Positions 7,541-16,479 of a stretch of 64,000 bases of DNA are shown here, piece after piece. The position numbers and the translations under genes were made by a program. The stretch lies in assembly GCA_017521605.1 (NCBI GenBank), contig JAFXCD010000045.1, forward strand, positions 1-64,000, in the 5' to 3' direction. Source of the stretch: Lachnospiraceae bacterium. Lineage in GTDB: Bacteria > Bacillota > Clostridia > Lachnospirales > Lachnospiraceae. The number at the start of each line of letters is the position of its first letter. Positions within the stretch are counted from its first letter, which is position 1. Under the pieces are notes generated by a model. The model was not told where the DNA came from, did not search any database, and was given only the letters and a program-made list of their open reading frames with translations.

Positions 7541-9271
7541 ATGAAGTATATTACAGTTAATAATAGAAAAGTACCATTTGATGATGAAAAGAATCTTTTG
7601 ACCGTTATCCGTAAGGCAGGAATTGATTTGCCCACATTCTGTTACCATTCAGAGCTTTCCACCTACGGTGCATGCCGTATGTGTGTGGTAGAGGATGACA
7701 GGGGAAGGATTATGGCTTCCTGTTCTGAAGAGCCAAGAGACGGAATGGTGATTTATACCAATACTCCCAAATTACAGCATCATAGAAAAATGATTTTGGA
7801 ATTGCTATTGGCTTCACATTGCCGAGATTGTACAACCTGCCGCAAGAACGGAAGCTGTGAGTTACAGACATTAGCACAGCAGCTTGGCGTAAATTCTGTT
7901 CGTTTCCAGAATACGAAGGAGCAGCAACCCTTAGATGATTCTTCCAACTGTATTGTAATTGATCCTAATAAATGTATTCTTTGTGGCGACTGCGTGCGTA
8001 CCTGTGAAGAAATTCAGGGTATTGGAGTGCTGAATTTTGTACATCGTGGTTCTGAAATGCGAGTGATGCCTGCGTTTGGTAAGCCTATGGCGCATACGGA
8101 TTGTGTTGGATGTGGTCAGTGTCGTGTGGTTTGTCCCACAGGAGCCATTACCATTAAGTCCAATGTACATGAAGTATGGAATGCACTGGCAGATAAGAAT
8201 AACAGAGTGGTAGTTCAGATTGCACCTGCAGTTCGTGTGGCGATTGGTGATGAATTCGGTATTCCTAAGGGAGAAAATTCTTTGGGAAAATTAGTAGCAG
8301 CACTGCGTAGAATGGGTTTCGAAGAAATTTATGATACCAATTTTGCAGCGGACCTTACCGTAATCGAAGAGTCAAAAGAATTTCTGGAAAGACTTGAAAG
8401 CGGTGAGAATTTACCCTTATTTACTTCTTGTTGTCCGGGATGGGTGAAGTTCTGCGAAAACAAGTATCCGGAGTTTAGAAAGAATATTTCTACCTGCCGT
8501 TCACCACAGCAGATGTTTGGCGCATTGCTGAAAGAAGACGGACGTATGCGTACAGAGGATAAGAGGAAAACTATCGTAGTTTCCATTATGCCATGTACTG
8601 CAAAGAAAAACGAAATAGTTCGTCCGGAACATTTTACAGATGGGGAACAGGATGTAGATTATGTACTTACAACCGTAGAAGTAACACGTATGATTCATGA
8701 GGCCGGTATTGATTTGGCTCAGGTGCCTTCAGAATCCTTGGATATGCCGTTTGGTCTTTCATCCGGTGCAGGCGCAATCTTTGGTGTGACAGGTGGTGTA
8801 ACAGAAGCGGTTCTTCGTAGAATTGTGAATAGCAACCGACCTGAAGATTTGGAGACCATTAGTTTCATGGGAGTTCGTGGTGATGAAAGTATCAAAGAAA
8901 CATCCATTATGGTTGGGGAACGAGAAGTTAAGATTGCTATTGTAAACGGTTTGGCTTCTGCGGATGAATTATTACAGAAGATTAAGAGTGGCGAAGTATA
9001 TTATGACTTCGTAGAAGTAATGGCTTGTAAGCGTGGATGTATTACAGGTGGCGGTCAGCCTACACCGATAGGTCCTCGTACCAAGAAGGCACGTATGGAA
9101 GGTATCTATAATATTGACAAGGCTTCTCAGATTAAGTTATCCAGTGAGAATCCGTTTATTACCATGTTGTATGATGGATTGTTAAAGGATAAAGAACATA
9201 AATTATTACATAACCATATAGAGCATGCATGTGGCGATTGCGGAGATTGTAGCGAATGTTATGTTAAGTAA
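7541..9271 (+). CDS. hydA: [FeFe] hydrogenase catalytic subunit
   Basis: A 576-residue group A3-like [FeFe] hydrogenase. The start is the ATG at 7541, 11 bases after hydB, not the upstream frame overlapping hydB. The N-terminus has a plant-type [2Fe-2S] domain (CYHSELSTYGACRMC), a His/Cys cluster domain (HCRDCTTCRKNGSC) and two [4Fe-4S] motifs. The H-cluster motifs are TSCCPGW (about 295), MPCTAKK (about 350) and MACKRGCITGGGQ (about 493). The last 20 residues form a Cys-rich tail, CGDCGDCSEC, which may hold a further metal site. Together with HydB and HydC it makes or oxidises hydrogen during fermentation. A terminator follows at 9289-9315. Confidence 0.92.
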   Translation: MKYITVNNRKVPFDDEKNLLTVIRKAGIDLPTFCYHSELSTYGACRMCVVEDDRGRIMASCSEEPRDGMVIYTNTPKLQHHRKMILELLLASHCRDCTTCRKNGSCELQTLAQQLGVNSVRFQNTKEQQPLDDSSNCIVIDPNKCILCGDCVRTCEEIQGIGVLNFVHRGSEMRVMPAFGKPMAHTDCVGCGQCRVVCPTGAITIKSNVHEVWNALADKNNRVVVQIAPAVRVAIGDEFGIPKGENSLGKLVAALRRMGFEEIYDTNFAADLTVIEESKEFLERLESGENLPLFTSCCPGWVKFCENKYPEFRKNISTCRSPQQMFGALLKEDGRMRTEDKRKTIVVSIMPCTAKKNEIVRPEHFTDGEQDVDYVLTTVEVTRMIHEAGIDLAQVPSESLDMPFGLSSGAGAIFGVTGGVTEAVLRRIVNSNRPEDLETISFMGVRGDESIKETSIMVGEREVKIAIVNGLASADELLQKIKSGEVYYDFVEVMACKRGCITGGGQPTPIGPRTKKARMEGIYNIDKASQIKLSSENPFITMLYDGLLKDKEHKLLHNHIEHACGDCGDCSECYVK

Positions 9272-9288
9272 TTATTGTAGACGAATAG

Positions 9289-9318
9289 CTGCCAGCAGAT
9301 TAGAACTGTTGGCAGTTT
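9289..9318. terminator. Bidirectional terminator between hydA and AraC gene
   Basis: CTGCCAGCAG (9289-9298) pairs with CTGTTGGCAG (9306-9315), allowing one G:T pair, followed by a T-rich run. It separates the convergent hydA and AraC-family genes. Confidence 0.65.
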
Positions 9319-10092
9319 CTATTTCGTTGAATATTCGATGGCGGATAGATTGGTATTATAAAAACTCATGCGATACTGCTTTGGCGTGTAACCGGTATGT
9401 TTGTGAAAGGTCTTGGTAAAATGACTCTGTGAACAGAACGCAAGAGAGTAGGCAATCTGCGTATAGGAGTAATCTGTTTTGGTCAGTAAGCTGATGGCGG
9501 TACGGATACGCATATCTAATACATATCCGGCAAAGGTTTTGCCGGTTTCCTTTTTGAAGAGGGTTGAAAGATAGCAGGGATTTAGATTCAGTTTATCAGC
9601 CACAGCTTCAAGAGAGATTTTCTCATTAAAATGAGAGTCTATATAGTTGAGGCAGAAAAGTATGGGCTTGGAGTATAAGTTTTCTCTTTTAAAAGTTTTT
9701 ACGGTTTCCACAAATACTGTCCAAAGCTCATGGTTTAATTCTCGGATTTCGTTTATGGTTGTTGCATAATCAGCCTTCTGGATATACAAATCACTTGTAG
9801 AATATACCATTTCCTGAGGAATACCTGCTTCTATAAGATATCGGGTTGCAAGTCCGGTATTAATAACAAAAAGGTATCTCATATTGCGCACAGGGTCATT
9901 GGAAAGCTTACCTTGAAGCTCTGGATTCATAAGACGCATGGAGTCTTCAATAGCTCTTGTGTCACCATTTATAAGATAATGAAAACGCTGGGATTCTTCC
10001 TGATAGGTAGTATGAATAAAGCCTTTTTCAGCATTATCATGTAAAAGCTTATGTATTTCGTCATGACTGATGAGGCGTTCGTCTTTTTTCAT
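9319..10092 (-). CDS. AraC-family transcriptional regulator
   Basis: A minus-strand gene of 257 residues. I chose the ATG at 10092 because GGAGA precedes it; an in-frame ATG four codons upstream lacks an RBS. The N-terminal half (1-150) is a ligand or effector region I cannot assign. The C-terminal 100 residues form a double helix-turn-helix AraC domain, with LEAVADKLNLNPCYLSTLFKKETG and the closing signature SQSHFTKTFHKHTGYTPKQYR recognisable in outline. It is convergent with hydA and divergent from the MutS-like gene, whose promoter region it could control. The effector and targets are unknown. Confidence 0.85.
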   Translation of the reverse strand: MKKDERLISHDEIHKLLHDNAEKGFIHTTYQEESQRFHYLINGDTRAIEDSMRLMNPELQGKLSNDPVRNMRYLFVINTGLATRYLIEAGIPQEMVYSTSDLYIQKADYATTINEIRELNHELWTVFVETVKTFKRENLYSKPILFCLNYIDSHFNEKISLEAVADKLNLNPCYLSTLFKKETGKTFAGYVLDMRIRTAISLLTKTDYSYTQIAYSLAFCSQSHFTKTFHKHTGYTPKQYRMSFYNTNLSAIEYSTK

Positions 10093-10145
10093 AATAGTCT
10101 CCATTCTGCTGTTTACAATATAATAAATATATCTTTGTCAAAAGA

Positions 10146-10176
10146 TTATATCACAAAACTAAGAAATGTGATATAA
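10146..10176. promoter_or_regulatory. Perfect inverted repeat in AraC/MutS-like divergent region
   Basis: TTATATCACA (10146-10155) and TGTGATATAA (10167-10176) form a perfect 10-base inverted repeat with an 11-base spacer. The right arm overlaps an extended -10 (TGATATAAG, 10169-10177) pointing toward the MutS-like gene, so a bound dimer would cover that promoter. The cognate regulator is not identified; AraC proteins usually bind direct repeats. Confidence 0.6.
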
Positions 10177-10254
10177 GTTTGTGGGAGAAACGGATATGAT
10201 TATAAATAAGTATGTGTGCAGCATGAAGAAAAATAATGAAAGAGGTAGGTTTAA

Positions 10255-11838
10255 ATGGATATCTTATTTGTTGAAAATTCGACGAAAAGTGTAGTAGAAT
10301 TAAACCTGGAAACAGTGAAAGATCTGGCGCTGGAAGAAATCGTGGATTTTGTGGCTCGTGGAGAAAGTGAAAAAAAGATAATTCGCGGTATTTTTACAAA
10401 GATTCCCTCGGACTTGGAGGATATCAGATATCGACAGGAGATTCTGAAGGATTTTATGGAGAATGAGGTTCTTGTTGAGGAACTGACTGAAGTACTCCAG
10501 CAAATAAAGGCTTTAAAAGAATATGCAGATATGAAAACGGCCATGATGAATCAGGAACAGTCGTTATATGTTCTTTTGGAGAAATTGAGAGAGCTTTCCG
10601 TATATGTGAATGTGGTAGAGAATATGGTAAACTGTCTGAAGAAGCACAGGATTGAAGCAAAAGGTTTGAAGAATGTGTTGAAGCAGATGGAAGACATTGT
10701 CAATGACGAGAGTTTTTCACAGGCAAAACAGGATATTCAAATTATGTTGGAGGAATTATCCAATGTGAGAGGTGCCATGGTGGCTGTAAACTTTACGCCT
10801 GATTTAAATATTGAACAGGTTACTGCTATAGAGTTTGTGCCTCATCGTTTGCGGTCTAAATACAAATTGGCAGAGTTTGCCGCGTCCATGCATAATGTGA
10901 TAAATACCAGTGCAGCAACCGGTTCGCACGGAGGGGCTATGGTTACTACCAGAGTCATTGACCCTCTTTTGGCCACCATGACGCCTCATATTGAAAAGCA
11001 TTTAAAAAAACATTTTACAAAAATCCGCCAAATTATGACGAAGTATGTTAAAATGGATGGGGTATCCATTACAGAAATGTATGAAGGCTTTACCTTTTAT
11101 CTGGCTATGGCAAGGTTTGGACAGAGACTTCGTAATTATGGTTGTGATATCTGTATACCGGAACTGACGCAAGGAACAGGAAACTTTGAAATCAAAGATT
11201 TGTACAATGTAAGATTGTTCTTCGCAGGAGAAAAAAATATTGTAAAAAATGATTTTACATTTACACCGAAGGAGAATCTGTATATTTTAACGGGACCTAA
11301 CAGAGGTGGAAAAACTGTTATTGAGCAGGCATTGGGGATTATTTCGGTGATGGCATCCATAGGTTCTTTTGTAACAGCATCCTGCTGTACGGGGAGCCCC
11401 TTTACTAATGTTTTGACTCATTTTCCCATTGATGAGAACCTGACCATAAATTATGGTCGTTTGGGAGAAGAGGCGGTACGTATTCGTGATTTGGTGGCAA
11501 AAGCGGATAACAGAACCCTGATTCTTTTTAATGAGACCTATTCTACCACCAGTGCTACGGACGGACTGTACCTATCCATGGATTTGCTTCGTGTGTTAAA
11601 GGAGCTTGGTACAGCAGTGATTTTTAATACTCATATTCATGAACTGGCAATGTCCATAAATGAGATGAATGGGTGGGATGGTGAGAGTGATATTGTCAGC
11701 ATCGTCATGGAGATTAAAGACGATATGAATACTTTCCGGTTGAAACGATGTGAGCCGGAATTAAAATCTTACGCCAAAAATATTGCGTTGAAGTATGAGA
11801 TTACCTACGAACAAATGATACATAACAGGAAAAACTAG
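10255..11838 (+). CDS. MutS-like ABC-type ATPase
   Basis: A 527-residue protein with a MutS-type ATPase domain at the C-terminus and a helical lever/clamp-like N-terminal half. It lacks the MutS mismatch-reading domain and the C-terminal Smr nuclease of MutS2. Walker A is GPNRGGKT (about 347-354). The Walker B region reads LILFNETYSTTSATDG, so the usual acidic Asp is Asn before the catalytic Glu. FNTHIHELA supplies the switch His. It is a DNA-structure or recombination-related ATPase by family, but not the mismatch repair MutS. The RBS is GAGGTAGG. The esterase gene follows 20 bases later, so the pair probably shares a transcript. Confidence 0.75.
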   Translation: MDILFVENSTKSVVELNLETVKDLALEEIVDFVARGESEKKIIRGIFTKIPSDLEDIRYRQEILKDFMENEVLVEELTEVLQQIKALKEYADMKTAMMNQEQSLYVLLEKLRELSVYVNVVENMVNCLKKHRIEAKGLKNVLKQMEDIVNDESFSQAKQDIQIMLEELSNVRGAMVAVNFTPDLNIEQVTAIEFVPHRLRSKYKLAEFAASMHNVINTSAATGSHGGAMVTTRVIDPLLATMTPHIEKHLKKHFTKIRQIMTKYVKMDGVSITEMYEGFTFYLAMARFGQRLRNYGCDICIPELTQGTGNFEIKDLYNVRLFFAGEKNIVKNDFTFTPKENLYILTGPNRGGKTVIEQALGIISVMASIGSFVTASCCTGSPFTNVLTHFPIDENLTINYGRLGEEAVRIRDLVAKADNRTLILFNETYSTTSATDGLYLSMDLLRVLKELGTAVIFNTHIHELAMSINEMNGWDGESDIVSIVMEIKDDMNTFRLKRCEPELKSYAKNIALKYEITYEQMIHNRKN

Positions 11839-11858
11839 TTTGATAAAGGAGGAACAGT

Positions 11859-12752
11859 ATGTCACTTTCCGGTTATCTTTTCTGCAAAATGTGTACTAAA
11901 TCCGATAAGAAGAGGGACGAGGGTCTGGAAATACCGGGAGATGTTGAATATTTACGGAATATCTGGTATGGAGAAAACAAGAAGTATCATAATTTGGATA
12001 TATGTTGGCCTAAAAGCGTGGAAGGATGTAAGATTGATGTGATAAAGGATAAGCTACCGGTTATCATTAGCGTACATGGTGGCGGTTATGTGTATGGTAG
12101 CAAGGAGGTTTATCAATATTATGCGGCAAGCCTGGCACAGAGGGGCTTTGCAGTAATAAATTTTAACTACAGACTTGCGCCGAAATATAAATTTCCGGCT
12201 CCTTTGGAGGATTTAAATGCAGTAATTAACTGGCTGTTGGAGCATCAGGAGAAGTACCCATTAGATCCTGAAAAGGTGTTTTTGGTGGGAGATTCTGCCG
12301 GGGCGCAGATTGCATCTCAGTATGGGGTCATGTATTCCAATAAAGAATATGAAGCCATTATGGAGATAAAAGTGCCAAAGTTTACCCTGCGAGCATTGGG
12401 GCTTTGCTGTGGTACATATGACCTGAAGAAAAGAGCGTTGGAAGCCGGTGGTAAAGGTGTGATGGGAGATTACCTGGGAAAGGTACTCACGAAATATGAT
12501 AAGAAATTAGATGTATTGGATTACATAACAGGAAATTATCCGTCGGTATATTTGTTCAGTGCTACCGGGGATTACCTGATGGCAGAATGCAAGCCCATGG
12601 CAGAACTTCTGAAAAGCAAAGGTGTGAATTGCGAGTATAAGATTTATGGCGATGAACAGACCTATCATGTTTTTCATGTGGACATGAGAAATAAATTCAG
12701 CAGGGAGGCAAATGGGGAGCAGCTGGAGTTCTTTGAAGCGGTAATGGAATAA
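11859..12752 (+). CDS. Alpha/beta hydrolase (HSL-type esterase)
   Basis: A 297-residue esterase of the hormone-sensitive-lipase type. The oxyanion-hole motif HGGG lies near residues 72-75. The nucleophile elbow GDSAG lies near 144-148, and the catalytic His is in HVFHVD near 271. It has no signal peptide, so it acts in the cytoplasm on small acyl or acetyl esters of unknown identity. The ATG at 11859 follows AAAGGAGG. It lies 20 bases downstream of the MutS-like gene and is closed by a terminator at 12766-12804. Confidence 0.85.
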   Translation: MSLSGYLFCKMCTKSDKKRDEGLEIPGDVEYLRNIWYGENKKYHNLDICWPKSVEGCKIDVIKDKLPVIISVHGGGYVYGSKEVYQYYAASLAQRGFAVINFNYRLAPKYKFPAPLEDLNAVINWLLEHQEKYPLDPEKVFLVGDSAGAQIASQYGVMYSNKEYEAIMEIKVPKFTLRALGLCCGTYDLKKRALEAGGKGVMGDYLGKVLTKYDKKLDVLDYITGNYPSVYLFSATGDYLMAECKPMAELLKSKGVNCEYKIYGDEQTYHVFHVDMRNKFSREANGEQLEFFEAVME

Positions 12753-12765
12753 TGAAAAGCAGCTT

Positions 12766-12804
12766 AGACACCGAGTAGGATCTTCTTACTATGGTGTCTT
12801 TTTT
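12766..12804 (+). terminator. Rho-independent terminator
   Basis: AGACACC (12766-12772) pairs with GGTGTCT (12793-12799), with additional pairing inside, followed by six T. It closes the MutS-like/esterase unit. Confidence 0.8.
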
Positions 12805-12866
12805 GTGGTAGGTAGAGTTAAAAGTAAAGAATTCTTTGCCAATTTTTAAGAATATGCTGAAAATGC

Positions 12867-12895
12867 TTGCAAGAAAACGTATTTTTGGTTAGAAT
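12867..12895 (+). promoter_or_regulatory. Promoter of OPT transporter gene
   Basis: TTGCAA (12867-12872), 17 bases and TAGAAT (12890-12895) fit a sigma-A promoter, leaving an 80-base leader before the ATG at 12977. Confidence 0.55.
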
Positions 12896-12976
12896 AATGG
12901 ATATGTAAGTGTATGGTTTTGTGCCGGGTAATAAAGGACTGAAATCATTGCGAAAATATATCTAAGGAGAAGGTTT

Positions 12977-14884
12977 ATGAACGAGAAGAAAGAATTTAAG
13001 CCTTATATTCCGGCAGAGAAGATTACCCCTGAAATTACGTTTACATCTATTGTTATGGGTATCTTGCTGGCGGTAATATTTGGTGCAGCCAATGCTTACT
13101 TGGGACTTCGAGTAGGTATGACTGTTTCAGCATCCATTCCGGCTGCAGTTATTGCAATGGGTGTGATTCGCGTTGTTATGCGCAAGAATTCTATTTTGGA
13201 GAGTAACGTAGTACAGACTATCGGTTCTGCAGGAGAATCTTTGGCCGCTGGTGCAATTTTTACTCTTCCTGCTTTGTTTTTGTGGGCGGCAGAGGGCAAG
13301 ATGGACAAGCCCGGTATTATCGAAATTACCTTGATTGCCTTGTTGGGCGGTTTGCTTGGTGTATTCTTTATGGTGCCTTTAAGAAACGCATTGATTGTAA
13401 AGGAGCATGGTGTGTTACCGTATCCGGAAGGAACTGCGTGTGCAGAGGTGCTTTTGGCTGGTGAAGAGGGGGGGGCAAATGCAACTACCGTTTTTGCAGG
13501 TATGGGCTTTGCTGCATTGTTTAAGTTTGTTATTGATGGTTTAAAAGTGGTTCCCAGTGAGGTGTCTTTGAGAATTAAGAATTTCAATGGTGAAATCGGT
13601 ACCCAGATTTATCCGGCAGTAATGAGTGTGGGGTATATTTGTGGTCCACGTATTTCTTCCTATATGTTTGCCGGTGGTGTGTTAAGCTGGATGGTATTAA
13701 TACCTATCATTGTACTATTTGGTGAACAGCTGGTATTATATCCCGGAACTGTTACTATTGGGGAAATTTTTGCAGCAGATGGTGCGTCCGGTATATGGGG
13801 GTCTTATATCCGTTATATTGGTGCAGGTGCTTTGGCGGCTGGTGGTATCATCAGTTTGGTGAAGTCCTTGCCTTTGATTATTACAACCTTCCGTGATGCA
13901 TTAAAGAGCATGAAAGGTTCAGGTTCTACGGATATGTCCCGTACAGCCAAAGATTTACCTATGCCGATTGTACTGTGTGCAATTGTAGTTCTTACTCTTT
14001 TGGTTTGGCTGGTACCTGCCATTCCGGTTTCCTTGATTGGAGCAATTATTGTAGTTATTTTTGGTTTCTTCTTTGCTACTGTATCTTCCCGTATGGTTGG
14101 TCTGGTAGGAAGTAGTAATAACCCTGTTTCCGGTATGGCGATTGCAACTTTGTTGATTGCTACTGTTATTTTGAAGGTTACAGGAGACAGCGGTATTCAT
14201 GGTATGCAGGGAGCTATCGCTATCGGTTCCATTATTTGTATCGTGGCAGCTATTTCGGGTGATACTTCACAGGATTTAAAGACCGGTTATTTATTAGGTT
14301 CGACTCCCAGAAAGCAGCAGATAGGAGAAGTGATTGGTGTTATCGCATCTGCACTGGCCATCGGTGCTACTTTATATCTTTTGGATACTGCATGGGGCTT
14401 TGGGTCAGAAGAACTGGGTGCACCTCAGGCTACTTTGATGAAGATGATTATCGAGGGGGTTATGGAAAATAACCTACCTTGGGGACTGGTATTTATCGGT
14501 GTATGTATTGCTATTGTAGTTGAGATTTTAGGTATTCCGGTACTGCCTTTTGCTATCGGTGTATATCTGCCGGTACAGCTGAATGCTTGTATTATGGTAG
14601 GTGGTTTGGTACGTCTGGCATTTGACAAGATGAAGAAGAATGAGGAAGAGAAAAAGGAGATTACCAGTGATGGTATCCTGTTCTGTTCCGGTATGATTGC
14701 AGGTGAAGGTCTGGTTGGTATTCTCCTGGCAGTATTTGCAATCTTTGGTCTGGACAAGGTGATTGATCTGTCTCAGTACCTGAATCTGTCTCCTGTAGTA
14801 AGTAATATTGGTAGTTTGGTAGTATTTGCACTGGTGATTGTATCCTTATTGAAATTCTCTGTATGGAAGAAGAGAAAGAAATAG
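12977..14884 (+). CDS. OPT family oligopeptide transporter
   Basis: A 635-residue integral membrane protein with about 14-16 hydrophobic segments. The opening ITFTSIVMGILLAVIFGAANAYLG and the internal GSAGESLAAGAIFTLPAL are typical of bacterial OPT-family transporters, which import oligopeptides or metal chelates by proton coupling. Bacterial members may instead carry peptides for biosynthesis. The RBS is AAGGAGAAGG. The gene is followed three bases after its stop by a PqqD-like gene, suggesting that the two proteins work together. Length and composition are normal for the family. Confidence 0.88.
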   Translation: MNEKKEFKPYIPAEKITPEITFTSIVMGILLAVIFGAANAYLGLRVGMTVSASIPAAVIAMGVIRVVMRKNSILESNVVQTIGSAGESLAAGAIFTLPALFLWAAEGKMDKPGIIEITLIALLGGLLGVFFMVPLRNALIVKEHGVLPYPEGTACAEVLLAGEEGGANATTVFAGMGFAALFKFVIDGLKVVPSEVSLRIKNFNGEIGTQIYPAVMSVGYICGPRISSYMFAGGVLSWMVLIPIIVLFGEQLVLYPGTVTIGEIFAADGASGIWGSYIRYIGAGALAAGGIISLVKSLPLIITTFRDALKSMKGSGSTDMSRTAKDLPMPIVLCAIVVLTLLVWLVPAIPVSLIGAIIVVIFGFFFATVSSRMVGLVGSSNNPVSGMAIATLLIATVILKVTGDSGIHGMQGAIAIGSIICIVAAISGDTSQDLKTGYLLGSTPRKQQIGEVIGVIASALAIGATLYLLDTAWGFGSEELGAPQATLMKMIIEGVMENNLPWGLVFIGVCIAIVVEILGIPVLPFAIGVYLPVQLNACIMVGGLVRLAFDKMKKNEEEKKEITSDGILFCSGMIAGEGLVGILLAVFAIFGLDKVIDLSQYLNLSPVVSNIGSLVVFALVIVSLLKFSVWKKRKK

Positions 14885-14887
14885 TCT

Positions 14888-15241
14888 ATGAAGAAGACAA
14901 ATAAACAAAATGAGAATTATCTGGAACGAATTCCCAAACGTCCGGATAGAATAAAATGGTCCGCTGATAATGAAGGAATGGTAACCCTGGATATTGAAAA
15001 TACAGGTTTCTTTAATCGGGTGGCGCAGAAGCTCTTTAAAAAGCCCAAGGTATCCCATGTGCATCTGGACAAGATGGGGAGCTTTGTGTGGCCTCTGCTG
15101 GATGGCGAAAAAGATATTGTGGCCATCGGTGTGTTGGTAAAAGAGCATTTTGGTGACGAGGCTGAGCCTTTGTATGAGAGGTTGGCCAAGTATTTCCAGG
15201 TGTTGGACAGTTATTCCTTTTTGGAGTGGAAGAATAAGTAA
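14888..15241 (+). CDS. PqqD-like peptide-binding protein
   Basis: A 117-residue protein resembling PqqD / RiPP recognition element (RRE) domains: WSADNEGMVTLDIENTG, then FVWPLLDGEKDIVAIGVLV, a pattern of strands followed by helices. PqqD domains hold precursor peptides for modifying enzymes. The ATG lies three bases after the OPT stop, so the pair is almost certainly co-translated. No radical SAM or precursor peptide gene is nearby. A peptide-handling role with the transporter is therefore an inference. A strong terminator follows directly. Confidence 0.7.
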   Translation: MKKTNKQNENYLERIPKRPDRIKWSADNEGMVTLDIENTGFFNRVAQKLFKKPKVSHVHLDKMGSFVWPLLDGEKDIVAIGVLVKEHFGDEAEPLYERLAKYFQVLDSYSFLEWKNK

Positions 15242-15247
15242 ATTAAG

Positions 15248-15286
15248 CAGCATGCGGTTTCTTGAGGGAACTGCATGCTGTTTTTG
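15248..15286 (+). terminator. Rho-independent terminator
   Basis: CAGCATGC (15248-15255) pairs with GCATGCTG (15273-15280), with an inner GTT/AAC, followed by five T. It closes the OPT/PqqD unit. Confidence 0.9.
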
Positions 15287-15306
15287 TCGTAACTTGTTAA
15301 ATATTC

Positions 15307-15335
15307 TTGAAAAATAACATTATTAAGAATATAAT
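15307..15335 (+). promoter_or_regulatory. Promoter of ABC importer operon
   Basis: TTGAAA (15307-15312), 17 bases and TATAAT (15330-15335) form a strong sigma-A promoter 35 bases before the ATPase gene. Confidence 0.8.
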
Positions 15336-15369
15336 GAGTACGAAAAACTGACATAGGGAGGAATGTAAG

Positions 15370-16464
15370 ATGAAGGTAGTATTAGAAAACTTAACGAAAA
15401 TATTTCCCAGTCGCAATAAGAAATCCAAAGAGGAAGTGATTGCGGTGAATGATTTTACTATAGAAATACCGGATGGAAAGCTAATTGGTTTGTTAGGACC
15501 TTCCGGATGTGGAAAGAGTACGGCATTAAATCTGCTTTGTGGTTTGCAGAAGCCTACCAGAGGTAAGATTTTCTTTGGTGAAGATGAAGTGACCAAACTG
15601 CCGGCAGAAAACAGAGGAGTGGGTATGGTGTTTCAGAATTATGCATTATATCCTCATTTGACTGTGCTTCAAAATATTATTTTCCCTTTACAGAATCTGA
15701 AAGGGGAGGAGAAAATGACCAAGGAAGTTATGTGTGAAAAAGCTATGGAAGTGGCTAAACTGGTGCAGATTGATGAACTTATGGAGCGTAAGCCCAGCGA
15801 ACTTTCCGGTGGTCAGCAGCAACGAGTGGCTATTGCCAGAGCTTTGGTGAAGATGCCCAAAATATTATTGATGGACGAGCCTTTGTCTAATCTGGATGCC
15901 AGACTTCGTCTTCAGACCAGAGAGGAAATTCGAAGGATTCAGCGTGAAACGAAGATTACTACCATATTTGTAACCCACGACCAGGAAGAGGCTATGAGTA
16001 TATCGGATATGATTATCGTCATGAAAGATGGTGTGATACATCAGACAGGCAAGCCTCAGGAGGTTTATGATGACCCCAAGAATCTGTTTGTGGCTAAATT
16101 CCTTGGAACTCCCCCCATTAATGTTTTCCAAGGCAGTGTAAAGGCAGAAAAGCTGTATATCGGGGAAGAAGCAGTACTGGATGTAAAAGGTGTATCCGAT
16201 CGTGAAGTGTATATCGGCATCCGTCCTGAAGGCTTTGTGCTGGCTGAGAATGGACCTTTAGTGTGTAAGCTGGATGAAGTGGAAGTTATGGGACGCGATA
16301 TAACAGTTGTATCGAAACATGCACTTTGTGAAAATGTGGAAATTCGTTCCATTATCAGTGCAGAAAATATGGCAGAGGTAAGTGGGGAAGATGTGCACTT
16401 TACCCTGAAGCCAAAGAAGGTACATATTTTTGACAAAGTAACGGAAGAACGGATTTATTTCTAG
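15370..16464 (+). CDS. ABC importer ATP-binding protein (MalK/UgpC type)
   Basis: A 364-residue ATPase of a sugar-type ABC importer. Walker A GPSGCGKST lies near residue 44, the Q-loop in FQNYALYPHLT, the signature LSGGQQQR near 146, Walker B ILLMDEP near 166, and the H-loop in VTHDQEEA. A C-terminal TOBE/MalK-like regulatory domain follows from about 240. It powers the two permeases encoded next. The RBS is GGGAGG. It is the first gene of a four-gene operon (ATPase, two permeases, binding protein). The substrate is not readable from sequence; families of this type take up sugars or polyols. Confidence 0.9.
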   Translation: MKVVLENLTKIFPSRNKKSKEEVIAVNDFTIEIPDGKLIGLLGPSGCGKSTALNLLCGLQKPTRGKIFFGEDEVTKLPAENRGVGMVFQNYALYPHLTVLQNIIFPLQNLKGEEKMTKEVMCEKAMEVAKLVQIDELMERKPSELSGGQQQRVAIARALVKMPKILLMDEPLSNLDARLRLQTREEIRRIQRETKITTIFVTHDQEEAMSISDMIIVMKDGVIHQTGKPQEVYDDPKNLFVAKFLGTPPINVFQGSVKAEKLYIGEEAVLDVKGVSDREVYIGIRPEGFVLAENGPLVCKLDEVEVMGRDITVVSKHALCENVEIRSIISAENMAEVSGEDVHFTLKPKKVHIFDKVTEERIYF

Positions 16465-16479
16465 GATAGGAGAGCGATT

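Noticed and set aside
10146..10176. CRP/FNR site
   Set aside because: The half-sites face the wrong way (TCACA then TGTGA) and the spacer is 11 bases.
10255..11838. MutS2
   Set aside because: The Smr nuclease and KOW region are absent and the protein is much shorter than MutS2.
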